NCBI GenBank assembly: GCA_965656545.1
Contig: CBFHKZ010000001.1
Coordinates: 569,715-633,714, forward strand
Source: UBA7446 sp965656545
GTDB lineage: Bacteria > Bacteroidota > Bacteroidia > Flavobacteriales > Flavobacteriaceae
Length of the DNA: 64,000 nucleotides
Reading direction: 5' to 3'
Part shown: piece after piece, positions 27,752 to 37,985 of the stretch
Layout: every line of letters begins with the position of its first letter
How positions within the stretch are numbered: the first letter of the stretch is position 1
Notes under the pieces: generated by a model
Database searches by the model: none
What the model saw: the letters and a program-made list of their open reading frames with translations, nothing else
What the model was told of the DNA's origin: nothing
Program-made: the position numbers and the translations under genes

Positions 27752-29227
27752 ATGATTACAGGAGAATTAAAATCACAAGTAGATAAAATTTGGGAAGCCT
27801 TTTGGACAGGTGGAATTTCTAACCCTTTGTCCGTAATTGAACAATTCACCTACCTCCTATTTATTAGGCGATTGGATGAACGCCAACTTCTTGAGGAAAA
27901 AAGAGCTAATACTGTAGGTGTGCCTGTCAAAAATATCATTTTCACAGCTGCTCAAAAAGAACTCAGATGGAGCTCTTTTAAAAACAAGGATCCTGAGTCT
28001 ATGTTTGAAGTGTTTACAAAGCCTGTAGTTGATAACATGACGGTCTTTGACCACATGAAACAAGTGGGTGACTCTGCCGGCGTTTTTACTGAGTTTATGA
28101 GTAAGGCTACTTTTATTATTGCCACTCCAAGACTTTTGGATCAAGTAGTGCAGCTTATTGATAAGATTGACATGAAGGATAGAGATACCAAAGGGGATCT
28201 TTACGAATACATGCTTTCTAAGATTGCTTCTGCTGGCACCAACGGACAGTTTAGAACGCCCAGGCATATCATTAATATGATGGTAGATATGACACAACCT
28301 AAAAAGGATGATGTCATTTGTGACCCTTCTTCTGGAACAGCCGGTTTTTTAGTAGCTGCTGGAGAATATTTTAGAGACAATCACCAAGATTTATTTTTAG
28401 ACAAATCCTTTAGAGACCATTTTAACAATGAAATGTTTAATGGGATTGAAATAGACGATACCATGATCCGTATTGGAGCTATGAACCTACAGCTTCACGG
28501 TATTGAAAGCCCAAATTTGATTAAAAATGATGCGCTGAGTGAAAGAGCTGGAGATATTAGAAGCCAGTATTCTTTAATACTAGCAAATCCTCCTTTTAAA
28601 GGAAGTTTAGACTATGATGCTGTTGAGAATTCAATCTTAAAAACAGTCAAATCTAAGAAGACAGAACTACTCTTTCTAGGGCTTATGCTAAGGATGCTTA
28701 AAACAGGTGGGAGAGCTGCTGTAATTGTGCCAGATGGGGTGCTTTTTGGAAGTTCTAAGGCACATAAGCAAATAAGGCAAGAGCTTATTGAAAAACACAA
28801 ACTTGACGCTGTAATTTCTATGCCAAGTGGGGTGTTTAAACCCTACGCTGGGGTAAGTACTGCTGTGCTGTTTTTTACCAAAACAGGAACAGGAGGCACA
28901 GACAAGGTCTGGTTCTATGATATGCAAGCAGATGGCTATAGCTTAGATGATAAGCGTAATGAAATTAAAGAAAATGACATCCCTGATTTATTAAACAGGT
29001 ATCACAATCTAGCAGATGAATCTAACAGAGCCAGAACAGACAAGAGTTTCTTAGTGCCCTTTGATGAAATTAAAAGCAATGACTGGGATCTTTCAATAAA
29101 TAGATACAAGGAAATTATCTATGAAGAGATTGAATATGCTGCTCCTTCTGATATTATAAAGGATATTGAAACACTTGACAAGAAAAGAAATCAAGCTTTG
29201 GCTGCTTTAAAAGAGATGTTAGGATGA
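27752..29227 (+). CDS. hsdM: Type I restriction-modification methyltransferase subunit
   Basis: This 491-aa N6-adenine methyltransferase has an N-terminal HsdM helical domain (SQVDKIWEAFWTGGISNPLS), SAM motif I from Asp191 (DPSSGTAGFLVAAGEY) and the catalytic motif LANPPF with Asn279. It modifies host DNA together with HsdS. Length and motif spacing are normal. hsdS overlaps its 3' end by 4 bp, so translation is probably coupled. Confidence 0.93.
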   Translation: MITGELKSQVDKIWEAFWTGGISNPLSVIEQFTYLLFIRRLDERQLLEEKRANTVGVPVKNIIFTAAQKELRWSSFKNKDPESMFEVFTKPVVDNMTVFDHMKQVGDSAGVFTEFMSKATFIIATPRLLDQVVQLIDKIDMKDRDTKGDLYEYMLSKIASAGTNGQFRTPRHIINMMVDMTQPKKDDVICDPSSGTAGFLVAAGEYFRDNHQDLFLDKSFRDHFNNEMFNGIEIDDTMIRIGAMNLQLHGIESPNLIKNDALSERAGDIRSQYSLILANPPFKGSLDYDAVENSILKTVKSKKTELLFLGLMLRMLKTGGRAAVIVPDGVLFGSSKAHKQIRQELIEKHKLDAVISMPSGVFKPYAGVSTAVLFFTKTGTGGTDKVWFYDMQADGYSLDDKRNEIKENDIPDLLNRYHNLADESNRARTDKSFLVPFDEIKSNDWDLSINRYKEIIYEEIEYAAPSDIIKDIETLDKKRNQALAALKEMLG

Positions 29228-30345
29228 ATAATGTAAGTTTTGGTAACCTGTTTGACTTTCAAAAAAAGTCAAAAATAAAAGCTGGTGATGGACTTCCTTT
29301 AAATGAAGGAAGTTATCCTTTTTATACATCGAGTAATATCTTAAAAAAATCTATAAATAAATTTCTTTTTGATGGCAATAGTTTAATTTTTGGAACTGGT
29401 GGCTCAGCAAGTGTTCATTATTGTAATGAAAGATTTGCAGTATCAACGGATTGTTTTGTCACTCAACCAAAAAATAATGATGAGATATTTTTAAAATACA
29501 TCTATTACTTTCTAAGTGGGAATATTCATATTTTGGAAAATGGATTTAAAGGAGCTGGATTAAAACATATATCTAAAGGATATATATCAGATATTAAAAT
29601 CCCACTCCCCGCTCTAGACCAGCAAAAAAAGATAGGTGCTATTTTAGATGCAGCAGATGCCTACAGGCAAAAAACAAAAGCACTCATTGAAAAATATGAT
29701 GAGCTGACACAAAGCCTGTTTCTGGAAATGTTTGGAGATCCCGTGACTAATCCTAAGGGTTGGGATGAAATGCCAATATCAAAATCAATAGATTTAATCA
29801 TAGACTACAGAGGGAAAACACCTCCTAAATCTAAATCTGGTATCCCATTATTAAGTTCTGCCAATGTGCAGGATGGGAGGATTGACCTTTCTTATGAGCA
29901 ATACATAAGCAAAGAGAATTATAAGAATTGGATTGTGAGAGGAATAACAAAACCAGGAGATCTATTATTTACTACCGAGGCTCCAATTACTGAGGTTGCT
30001 TTGATTCCTAATGATGGTAATATTTATCAAATATCCAGAAGGGTAATTGCTTTGAGATTCATAAATAATCAATTGAATAATTATTTTTCCCTCCATTTGA
30101 TGTTACAAAAAAACTGGACAGATAGACTTAAAAAATTAACTAGAGGATCCACTGTCCCAAGACTTCTAAAACCCGACATACTTAAACAGTTATTAATTTC
30201 ACCTCCAATTGATCTACAAAACCAATTTGCAGAGAAAGTTCAAGCTATAGAAGCGCAAAAAGTACAAGTACAGGCTAGTTTGGCCCAAGCAGAAGATTTG
30301 TTTAACAGCCTTTTGCAAAGGGCATTTAAAGGAGAGCTGTTTTGA
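29224..30345 (+). CDS. hsdS: Type I restriction specificity subunit
   Basis: This 373-aa protein has two target-recognition domains (about 1-130 and 180-320). Conserved helical spacers separate and end them: LDQQKKIGAILDAADAYRQK, and an end segment LQNQFAEKVQAIEAQKVQ running to QRAFKGELF. It sets the bipartite DNA sequence recognised by the enzyme. It overlaps hsdM by 4 bp and the following DUF1643 gene by 4 bp. Each recognition domain is expected to vary between strains. Confidence 0.9.
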   Translation: MNNVSFGNLFDFQKKSKIKAGDGLPLNEGSYPFYTSSNILKKSINKFLFDGNSLIFGTGGSASVHYCNERFAVSTDCFVTQPKNNDEIFLKYIYYFLSGNIHILENGFKGAGLKHISKGYISDIKIPLPALDQQKKIGAILDAADAYRQKTKALIEKYDELTQSLFLEMFGDPVTNPKGWDEMPISKSIDLIIDYRGKTPPKSKSGIPLLSSANVQDGRIDLSYEQYISKENYKNWIVRGITKPGDLLFTTEAPITEVALIPNDGNIYQISRRVIALRFINNQLNNYFSLHLMLQKNWTDRLKKLTRGSTVPRLLKPDILKQLLISPPIDLQNQFAEKVQAIEAQKVQVQASLAQAEDLFNSLLQRAFKGELF

Positions 30346-30893
30346 GGTGTCAATCGAACATAGTATGTGAGCCTTTAAATGATAAAACCAAGCGTTTTGT
30401 ACTTGGGAAAGCAGGTAGCAAAGAATTTTTGGCAATTGGCCTAAACCCCAGCACCGCTAATGAAGACAAGCTAGACCCCACATCTAGAAACATACAAACC
30501 ATTGCCAGAAACAACGGATGTGATGGGTGGTGGTTAGTAAATCTCTATCCTAAAAGAACATCTAAACCCAAGAACCTTCCTGAAAAAATCAATAAAGTTC
30601 TTGCCAAACAGAATGTAGATTTTATAAAAGAACTATTACATAGCGACAGCTATTCTATCTCTAAAGTTCTTTGTTGTTGGGGGAATCATATTGAAGATCA
30701 TAAATACCTCCAAAATCAAGCAGAAAAAATTATTAGTTTAGTAAATGAATCTGGTCATAAAATTCAGTGTATTGGGCTAACCGGATTTGGAAACCCATTT
30801 CACCCAGCTCCAATGACAGTAAACACAATTTTGGGAGGAATTGATAACATTACATTAGAAGAATTTAAAAACAATGGATATACAGAAGTATAA
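30342..30893 (+). CDS. DUF1643 family protein
   Basis: This 183-aa protein carries the DUF1643 core: FLAIGLNPSTANEDKLDPTS and GWWLVNLYPKRTSKP, then LCCWGNH and GLTGFGNPFHPAPM. The function of the family is unknown. The predicted start is a TTG overlapping the hsdS stop, giving immediate coupling; it then overlaps the DUF262 gene by 20 bp. Its place between hsdS and hsdR makes it part of the restriction operon, as an accessory or a passenger. Confidence 0.75.
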   Translation: MRCQSNIVCEPLNDKTKRFVLGKAGSKEFLAIGLNPSTANEDKLDPTSRNIQTIARNNGCDGWWLVNLYPKRTSKPKNLPEKINKVLAKQNVDFIKELLHSDSYSISKVLCCWGNHIEDHKYLQNQAEKIISLVNESGHKIQCIGLTGFGNPFHPAPMTVNTILGGIDNITLEEFKNNGYTEV

Positions 30894-32670
30894 CTTAAAC
30901 AATCAGCCCATCGGAGTTATATTGGCATGGGTAAAAGGCGGAGAAATAGCCATTCCTGAAATTCAAAGGCCATTTGTTTGGAATTCATCCAAAGTTAGAG
31001 ACCTTCTGGACAGTTTGTATCAAGGATTTCCAATTGGATATATAATCACTTGGAGAAATCCAAATATTAAACTGAAAGATGGGAGTTCGTCTGAGGGGAA
31101 AAAGATTTTAATAGATGGCCAGCAAAGAGTTACAGCATTGACAGCTGCTATTTTAGGCGAACATGTTATTGATGAAGATTACAAGAAAATCAGAATTAAA
31201 ATTGCTTTTAATCCTATTAAAGAAAAGTTTGATGTACAAACTCCTGTAATACTAAAAGATAAAGAATGGATCCCAGACATTTCTGAGGTGTTAAGTGGTC
31301 AGAACAACCCCTTTGCTTTCTATGAGGACTACAAAAACAATCATCCTGAAGCTGATCATACTGCTATACAACAATCTATCACAAAGCTTTTTACGCTCAA
31401 AGAAAAGCGAATTGGTCTTATTGATCTAGCGGCCGATTTAGATATTGAAACGGTAACTGAAATTTTCATTAGAATCAATTCTAAAGGCGTGGTACTTTCA
31501 CAAGCAGATTTTGCTATGAGTAAGATTGCTTCAAATGACACTTATGATGGTCAAACATTAAGAAAAGCTATAGATTACTTCTGCCATCTAGCTATAGCGC
31601 CAGAGTTTTATCAATTCATTGCAGATAATGATAAAGACTTCTCATCTACAGATTATTTCCAGAAAATGAGCTGGCTAAAGAATGAGAATGATGACTTGTA
31701 TGACCCTAGTTATACTGACATGCTGAGGGTTGCTTTTACAACAGAATTCAATAGAGGCAAAATGGCTGACTTGGTGAGCTTGCTTTCCGGAAGGAACTTT
31801 GAAACTCGAACTTTTGAAGAAGAAATAGCAGAAGAATCTTTCAGAAAACTTAAAGATGGTGTATTCAACTTTATGAATGAAACCAACTTCAAAAGATTTG
31901 TGATGATTATAAAGTCTGCTGGTTTTGTTAATACCAAAATGATCAGATCTCAAAACGCATTGAACTTTGCCTACATAGTTTATTTGAAGTTAAGAGCTAG
32001 AGGAATCGATCAAGGGCTTATAGAAACCTATGTAAGAAAATGGTTTGTATATAGTGTTATAACTGGTAGGTACTCAGGCTCTCCAGAATCTATGTTTGAT
32101 TTTGATATCAAACAAATTGAAAACAAAACTTTTGATCAATACTTACAAGAAAAAGAAGATGGGGAACTTTCAGATGCTTTTTGGGATGTTAATCTCGTAC
32201 AAAGACTAGACACTTCGGTTGCAAGTAGTCCATTCTTTAATGTATTTCTAGCATCTCAAGTAAAAGATAATGATAGAGGGTTTTTATCTAAAGAAATAAG
32301 CGTCAATAATTTGATCATGCATAGAGGTGATATTCATCATATTTTCCCAAAAAATTATCTAAAAAAAGCCGGTTTGACAAGGTCTAAATACAATCAAATT
32401 GCAAACTATGTGTATATGCAGCAAGAGGTAAATATAAAAGTTGGTAACAAAGCCCCTGAAACTTATTTTTCTGAAGTGTTAGAGCAATGTCATAGTGGAG
32501 AACTCAAGTATGGTGCCATTGCTACTAAAGAGGAATTGTCTAAAAATCTCAAAGAGAACTGCATTCCAGAATCTGTATTTTCAATGACCATTGAAAACTA
32601 TCAAGAATTCCTTATGGCAAGAAGAAAGTTGATGGCTAAAAAAATTAAAGCATACTACTACAGTCTATGA
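30874..32670 (+). CDS. DUF262 / HNH (GmrSD-like) protein
   Basis: This 598-aa protein begins with a DUF262 domain: IPEIQRPFVWNSSKVRDLLD, the NTP-binding motif DGQQR at residues 81-85, and IRINSKGVVLSQADFAM. Near the C terminus GDIHHIFPKNYLKK (His488/His489) and NQIANYVYM resemble the DUF1524 HNH nuclease of GmrSD and SspE. Such proteins cut modified or foreign DNA in type IV systems. Here the gene is embedded in a type I operon, overlapping its neighbours at both ends, so the operon may carry a second nuclease directed at phages with modified DNA. Confidence 0.82.
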   Translation: MDIQKYNLNNQPIGVILAWVKGGEIAIPEIQRPFVWNSSKVRDLLDSLYQGFPIGYIITWRNPNIKLKDGSSSEGKKILIDGQQRVTALTAAILGEHVIDEDYKKIRIKIAFNPIKEKFDVQTPVILKDKEWIPDISEVLSGQNNPFAFYEDYKNNHPEADHTAIQQSITKLFTLKEKRIGLIDLAADLDIETVTEIFIRINSKGVVLSQADFAMSKIASNDTYDGQTLRKAIDYFCHLAIAPEFYQFIADNDKDFSSTDYFQKMSWLKNENDDLYDPSYTDMLRVAFTTEFNRGKMADLVSLLSGRNFETRTFEEEIAEESFRKLKDGVFNFMNETNFKRFVMIIKSAGFVNTKMIRSQNALNFAYIVYLKLRARGIDQGLIETYVRKWFVYSVITGRYSGSPESMFDFDIKQIENKTFDQYLQEKEDGELSDAFWDVNLVQRLDTSVASSPFFNVFLASQVKDNDRGFLSKEISVNNLIMHRGDIHHIFPKNYLKKAGLTRSKYNQIANYVYMQQEVNIKVGNKAPETYFSEVLEQCHSGELKYGAIATKEELSKNLKENCIPESVFSMTIENYQEFLMARRKLMAKKIKAYYYSL

Positions 32671-35600
32671 TGTCCAACTTTCAATTCCTACATAAAGAAT
32701 GGCCTGCCATATTTAGAGAAGCTCATGAAGCTGAACAACTCACGTTAACTTCTCCAAAAGCCAGCGCCATAATTGCGAGGTCAGCATTGGAAAAGGGAGT
32801 GGAGTGGTTATATCAAAACGATGGGGAACTGGAATGGCCCTATGACACTAAGCTCTCCAGTTTAATACATGAACAGTGTTTTAGAGAAATCATTAAACCA
32901 TCGATGTTTAGGGAAATAAACCTAATACGACTAACAGGAAATAATGCCGCTCATGGAAAATCTATTTCTCATGATCAGTCTATCACAAGCATAAAAAACT
33001 TATTTAGATTTCTATGTTTTTTAGGCGTCTATTACAGTGAACAAGATATAAGTGTTCCATCTTTTACAATGGGTTTAATTCCAGATGGAAGCAAGCAAAA
33101 AGAAACCCTAAAAGCACTTCAGCAGTTAGAAGAGCAACTTGATCTTAGAAGAGAAAAAGAAAAAGAGGAACGTACTAAATTAGAAGCGCAAGCTGCCCAA
33201 ATTGAGGCATTAAAAGAGCAGTTAGAAAACCAGCAAAAAGAATTTGCTAAACGTAGAGTTGAAAGAGAAAAAGTAAAAGATTCTGAAAAAACAATTCCTA
33301 TACTGATACCAGAATCTGTCACTAGAAAACTCTACATAGATGTTTTATTAAAAGAAGCAGGATGGAATAAACTTTCTGAGGGAAGAGAGATTGAGTATGA
33401 AGTCAAGGGTATGCCTGTAAGTACTAACCCTTCAGGTATTGGTTATGTAGATTATGTGCTTTGGGGTGATGATGCTAAACCGTTAGCTGTTGTTGAAGCC
33501 AAAAAAACCATGGCAAATGCCAAAAAGGGAAAGCAACAAGCTGTTCTTTACGCTAATTGTTTGGAGCAGATGACTGGGCAAAGACCTATCGTATTTTACA
33601 CCAACGGATTCGAGACTTTTATATGGGATGATCTTTTCTATACAGAAAGAGAAATATCAGGTTTTTATACTAAAGACGAACTACAATTACTCATTGATAG
33701 AAGAATCACTAGAAAGGATCTTAGAAACTTTAAAGTAGATAAAAATATAGCTGGACGAGCTTATCAATTAGAAGCCATAAAAAGAGTTGCTGAAAACTTA
33801 GGACAAACAAGAGAAGGCAGGTATGTAGGAACGAAAAGAGAGAGTTTATTGGTAATGGCCACGGGAAGTGGAAAGACTAGAACTGCTGCAGCAATTGTGG
33901 ATATGCTTACCAAATGTAATTGGGCTAAGAGGGTCTTGTTTTTGGCAGATAGAAATGCACTTGTAACACAGGCTAAAAATGCGTTTAAAGAACACTTAGA
34001 GCATCTTTCATCCATTGATCTAACTAAAGAAAAAGAGGACAGTAATACAAGATTAGTTTTCTCAACATATCCAACTATTATAAATAAAATTGACAAGCTC
34101 AGAAATAAAGATGAAAGGTTTTACGGAGTAGGTCATTTTGACCTTATCATCATTGATGAAGCACACCGTTCTATATATCAAAAGTATAAGGCCATTTTTG
34201 AATACTTTGACTCTTTACTAATTGGACTTACTGCGACTCCAAAAAAAGATATAGACCGCAATACCTACAGTCTTTTTGGTATTGAAGATGATAATCCAAC
34301 TTTTGCATACGAACTAAATACTGCGGTAGAGCAAGGTTTCTTAGTGCCGCCAAAGTCTATAAGTGTTCCTTTAAAGTTCCAAAGGGAAGGAATTAAGTAT
34401 GCTGAGCTTTCAGAAAAAGAGAAAGAAGAGTATGAGGAAAAATTTGGAGATCCTACTAGTGAAGAAACTCCTGACACAATTGGAAGTGGGGCATTAAACA
34501 AATGGCTTTTTAACACAGATACCGTTGATAAAGTATTGGAGCATCTAATGAAAGATGGAGTAAAAGTTAGCGGTGGCGATAAGCTAGGGAAGACTATAAT
34601 ATTTGCAAAAAACCACCAGCATGCTGTGTTTATTGAAGAAAGGTTTAATATAAACTATCCCGAATACTCAGGTCACTTCTTAAGAGTCATTGATAATTAT
34701 GAAAGTAAAGCTCAAGACTTATTAGAAAAATTTACGGATCCCTTTGAAGAACAAGATCCTCAAATTGCAGTTTCAGTTGATATGATGGATACTGGAGTGG
34801 ATGCTCCAAGAGTTGTAAATTTAGTCTTCTTCAAAATGGTAAAAAGCTCCTCTAAGTTTTGGCAGATGATAGGCAGAGGAACTAGATTATGTCCAGATTT
34901 GTTTGGACCTGGTGAGGACAAAAAGGAGTTTATAATTTTTGATTATTGTCAAAACTTTGAATTCTTTGATGAATACCCTGACGGTGCTACTACCAAAAAC
35001 ATGAAGCCCTTGCAGCAACAAATTTTTGAGGCTAAACTAAATGTTTCACAACTGATTTCAGATTTACCAGAAAAAACTACATTAGATAGCATGGTCAGAG
35101 ATACTTACTTAGGTGAACTTCATAAAACTATTCAGAATCTAGATGAAAAAAGATTTGTAGTCAGAAAAGAGCTTAGATATGTTAAGGAATTTAGCAATAA
35201 AAACAAGTGGCTAAATCTATCAAAGAGCGATGTTCAAGAAATAAACTCACACCTGTCCCACTTACAACCAACTTCAAAAGATGATGATGAGTTAGCTAGA
35301 AGATTTGATATACTCATTTTAACTTATCAAATTTTATTATTGACCGGGTCAGATAATACTGGAAAGTATATGAGTAAGATTTCTAGAACGGCTGCTTCAT
35401 TGCAAAAAAAAGATAATATTCCTCAAGTATCAATCCATATCCCACTGATTAAAAAAGTTCAAACAGATCAATACTGGAAAACCATCAATGTTAAAAAACT
35501 TGATGACCTTAGATCTGCCCTCAGAGACCTAATTAAGTATTTAGACACTGAAAAACAAGAACCAATCTACACACATTTTGAAGATGAATTAGATTATGAC

Positions 35601-36116
35601 GGAATCAAAGTAAGAGGTAATGTAAACACCTCTTATGAAAGTCTTCAATCCTATAAAGATAGAGTGGAGAGTTACATCAGAAAGAACAAAGATCATCTTA
35701 CTATACACAAACTAAGGAATAATATTCCTGTGACTAAAGAAGAAATTCAATCAGTCGAAAACATGCTCTTTACAGAAAGTGTTGCAGGAACTAAGGATCA
35801 GTTTATTGAACAATATGGAGAAAAGCCATTGGGTGCATTTATAAGAAGTGTCACAGGGGTTGATCAAACCGTTTTAAATAAGGCTTTTGCTGATTTTTTG
35901 CAAACTGGAAACTTAAGAGCAGATCAAATGACTTTTATAAACACTATTATTTCTTATTTATCAAAAAACGGGACCATTGACAAAGCAATGTTATACGAAC
36001 CCCCATTTACTGATTTAAATGATCAGGGAATAAGTGGTGTTTTTGATAATGATTCGGATCTTATAAAAGTGGTGAAAATAATTGACCATATCAATGAAAA
36101 TGCTCTAGTGGCTTAA
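32667..36116 (+). CDS. hsdR: Type I restriction subunit (helicase-nuclease)
   Basis: This 1149-aa translocating restriction subunit has an N-terminal DUF4145-type region (about 10-120) and a coiled coil (about 150-205). A PD-(D/E)xK nuclease site follows (Asp262, then Glu277-x-Lys279 in VVEAKK). The SF2 motor has Walker A GSGKT with Lys403, DEAH at Asp497, TATPK, and a motif VI, MIGRGTRLC. An EcoEI-type C-terminal region ends the protein. It cleaves unmethylated DNA with HsdM and HsdS. An extra ATG lies next to the chosen one. The stop codon merges into operator site 3. Confidence 0.92.
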   Translation: MMSNFQFLHKEWPAIFREAHEAEQLTLTSPKASAIIARSALEKGVEWLYQNDGELEWPYDTKLSSLIHEQCFREIIKPSMFREINLIRLTGNNAAHGKSISHDQSITSIKNLFRFLCFLGVYYSEQDISVPSFTMGLIPDGSKQKETLKALQQLEEQLDLRREKEKEERTKLEAQAAQIEALKEQLENQQKEFAKRRVEREKVKDSEKTIPILIPESVTRKLYIDVLLKEAGWNKLSEGREIEYEVKGMPVSTNPSGIGYVDYVLWGDDAKPLAVVEAKKTMANAKKGKQQAVLYANCLEQMTGQRPIVFYTNGFETFIWDDLFYTEREISGFYTKDELQLLIDRRITRKDLRNFKVDKNIAGRAYQLEAIKRVAENLGQTREGRYVGTKRESLLVMATGSGKTRTAAAIVDMLTKCNWAKRVLFLADRNALVTQAKNAFKEHLEHLSSIDLTKEKEDSNTRLVFSTYPTIINKIDKLRNKDERFYGVGHFDLIIIDEAHRSIYQKYKAIFEYFDSLLIGLTATPKKDIDRNTYSLFGIEDDNPTFAYELNTAVEQGFLVPPKSISVPLKFQREGIKYAELSEKEKEEYEEKFGDPTSEETPDTIGSGALNKWLFNTDTVDKVLEHLMKDGVKVSGGDKLGKTIIFAKNHQHAVFIEERFNINYPEYSGHFLRVIDNYESKAQDLLEKFTDPFEEQDPQIAVSVDMMDTGVDAPRVVNLVFFKMVKSSSKFWQMIGRGTRLCPDLFGPGEDKKEFIIFDYCQNFEFFDEYPDGATTKNMKPLQQQIFEAKLNVSQLISDLPEKTTLDSMVRDTYLGELHKTIQNLDEKRFVVRKELRYVKEFSNKNKWLNLSKSDVQEINSHLSHLQPTSKDDDELARRFDILILTYQILLLTGSDNTGKYMSKISRTAASLQKKDNIPQVSIHIPLIKKVQTDQYWKTINVKKLDDLRSALRDLIKYLDTEKQEPIYTHFEDELDYDGIKVRGNVNTSYESLQSYKDRVESYIRKNKDHLTIHKLRNNIPVTKEEIQSVENMLFTESVAGTKDQFIEQYGEKPLGAFIRSVTGVDQTVLNKAFADFLQTGNLRADQMTFINTIISYLSKNGTIDKAMLYEPPFTDLNDQGISGVFDNDSDLIKVVKIIDHINENALVA

Positions 36117-36141
36117 TTAGTGCATTTACTTTGCACTAATT
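36115..36141. promoter_or_regulatory. Island operator candidate, site 3
   Basis: AATTAGTGCA-TTTACTT-TGCACTAATT is a dyad with perfect 10-bp arms immediately after hsdR and 38 bp before the helicase-like gene. The core GTGCA-N7-TGCAC and the internal TTAC match sites 1 and 2. It has no T-run, so it is less likely to be a terminator. Confidence 0.65.
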
Positions 36142-36178
36142 GAATGTAATATTGTAGTATAATTTTAAAACTGAGATT

Positions 36179-37942
36179 ATGACTACTTATCAGAAACATT
36201 GGAATGCAGAGATTGAAGCTTTATTAAAGGAATTAAATGCCCCTGAATCCCTTGAGCAAAATATCATTGACACACTTCTTAATACCAGACGCACCGGTAT
36301 ATTTCCAAATCAGATTATTAACGCCCTAAGACTGGGGGTTTCTATCAAGGAGGGAAACCAAAATATGGCTTTTGTAGCTTCAATGCAAAGTGGCAAATCA
36401 GGAACAATATACTTCTTATGTAATTATGTATTGCCAGCAATTGGTTTAATTCGGGAATACGAATCTATATTGTTTGTGACAAGCATGAGGGATACCGACT
36501 TGTACGCTCAAAACTGCAGAGTTCTTCAAAGAGATTACTATGATGCTTCTTTGGATCAAATAAAACCTTCAAAATTAAAAGTGATGAAAATGAGTGACTT
36601 TTTCAATCACCCAAATCCCCATAAAGTTGTTAATGAGTATGATGTTCAGTTAATTGTGAGAGATGAAGATCAATATGGCTGTGGAGATGACTCATGTTTT
36701 CAGGTTGCGTTTTTTAATGAACTAAGGCGTCGGATCGCTGATATTAAATTGTTAGCGGTAAGTGCAACGCCTTACGACATTTTAGATGCTCAATTTAATG
36801 GCGATGCAGATGTAGACGTTATTGTTGGTGTACGTCCTCCACAGTATTATGGTATTTCAGAAATGTTGCGTGATGGTTTAATAGAAGACATACCAAATGA
36901 TTTTAAACCGTTACAATCACAAAGATTAGATGGAGAAACCTTTTATAGTATACATCCCAAAGTAGATGAGTATGTGAACTATTTAATTAACTTTGATGAT
37001 GGCCTAGGCATAATTAGAGAGTCCAATACTTCCAGGGCATCAGAATTAAGAAGATTATTACTTGAACGTTATAAGAAAAACTGTAAAGTAATATTGATTG
37101 GCTCAAATTCCAACTGTGATCTAAGAATAAATGAAGGGATCAAAGAAATCTCAGATTTAAAATTGAGACGTGGAAAAAGAGTCGTTTTAATAATAGTTCA
37201 AGCCTTAACCGCAGGTAAAGATTTAGGTATTTTAAAAGAGAAAGTTCGATTTGGCATTGAACCTAGAGACAAACAATTAGCCAACGGTGCACAAGGAATT
37301 ACCGGACGTTTTTGTGGTTATCACTCAAACAGGAATTTCAAACTGATGGCAAGCCTTGAACTGTTAAATCACTATTCAAAATTTGAACAGGACTGGGAAA
37401 TTTTCACTGATCCTAAATGGAGAAATGATTTATTTAATGCGAAAGTTAGAGGTCTTAGTACCCATACCAAGTTTATAAAAAACCAATCGCAAGGTGTTTT
37501 TACTCCTATTGAAAAGATTGATCTCATATCCTATGATGAATTAATAACAGATTGTGGGCGCAATAAACTCCAATTCATTGATGAAGAGGCTTACTATCGC
37601 CTGTTGAGTTATTTCCAGCCTACATTTTTCAATGTAGAAACAAAAGGGACGAGGTTTAATCAGAGAGGTGTTACAGTTCGAATTGCCTCTAGTTATAACC
37701 AAAACAGTAACCGAGTTTACAAGACCTGGAATTGCGACTTGAAATCAGATTTTGGAAGTGTGTTTTTTAAGAAAAATCAATACAATTACGGTCTATTGAT
37801 AAGCAACTATCCTGCCGATGATATTAGAAATAAAACTGGTGTCACTGGGGTGAAAATAATAACTTCCGGGAAAAGAGAATGGAGAACTCAGGAGACATTA
37901 GTTCAAAATAATTCTATGTACAGTTTAGATCATGTTGCTTAA
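36179..37942 (+). CDS. SF2 helicase-like ATPase, accessory to the restriction island
   Basis: This 587-aa protein has helicase-type motifs: a Walker A-like SMQSGKSGT (Lys73), an atypical Walker B, RDEDQ (162-165), then SATPYDIL, and a motif VI-like QGITGRFCGYH. The C-terminal 200 residues are unrecognised. It starts behind operator site 3 and so is likely co-regulated with the upstream genes. It could be a DNA translocase of a further defence module or a phage-derived helicase. A family name could not be assigned from sequence reading. Confidence 0.65.
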   Translation: MTTYQKHWNAEIEALLKELNAPESLEQNIIDTLLNTRRTGIFPNQIINALRLGVSIKEGNQNMAFVASMQSGKSGTIYFLCNYVLPAIGLIREYESILFVTSMRDTDLYAQNCRVLQRDYYDASLDQIKPSKLKVMKMSDFFNHPNPHKVVNEYDVQLIVRDEDQYGCGDDSCFQVAFFNELRRRIADIKLLAVSATPYDILDAQFNGDADVDVIVGVRPPQYYGISEMLRDGLIEDIPNDFKPLQSQRLDGETFYSIHPKVDEYVNYLINFDDGLGIIRESNTSRASELRRLLLERYKKNCKVILIGSNSNCDLRINEGIKEISDLKLRRGKRVVLIIVQALTAGKDLGILKEKVRFGIEPRDKQLANGAQGITGRFCGYHSNRNFKLMASLELLNHYSKFEQDWEIFTDPKWRNDLFNAKVRGLSTHTKFIKNQSQGVFTPIEKIDLISYDELITDCGRNKLQFIDEEAYYRLLSYFQPTFFNVETKGTRFNQRGVTVRIASSYNQNSNRVYKTWNCDLKSDFGSVFFKKNQYNYGLLISNYPADDIRNKTGVTGVKIITSGKREWRTQETLVQNNSMYSLDHVA

Positions 37943-37985
37943 TCTTTTACCCCTTTCTAAAATATATTCATTTAACTAACTTTTT

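Noticed and set aside
22784..37942. BREX, DISARM or Detocs system
   Set aside because: No PglZ, BrxC, DrmA/B or Detocs phosphorylase-like gene is present; only a type I restriction core and the methyltransferase-kinase pair can be supported.
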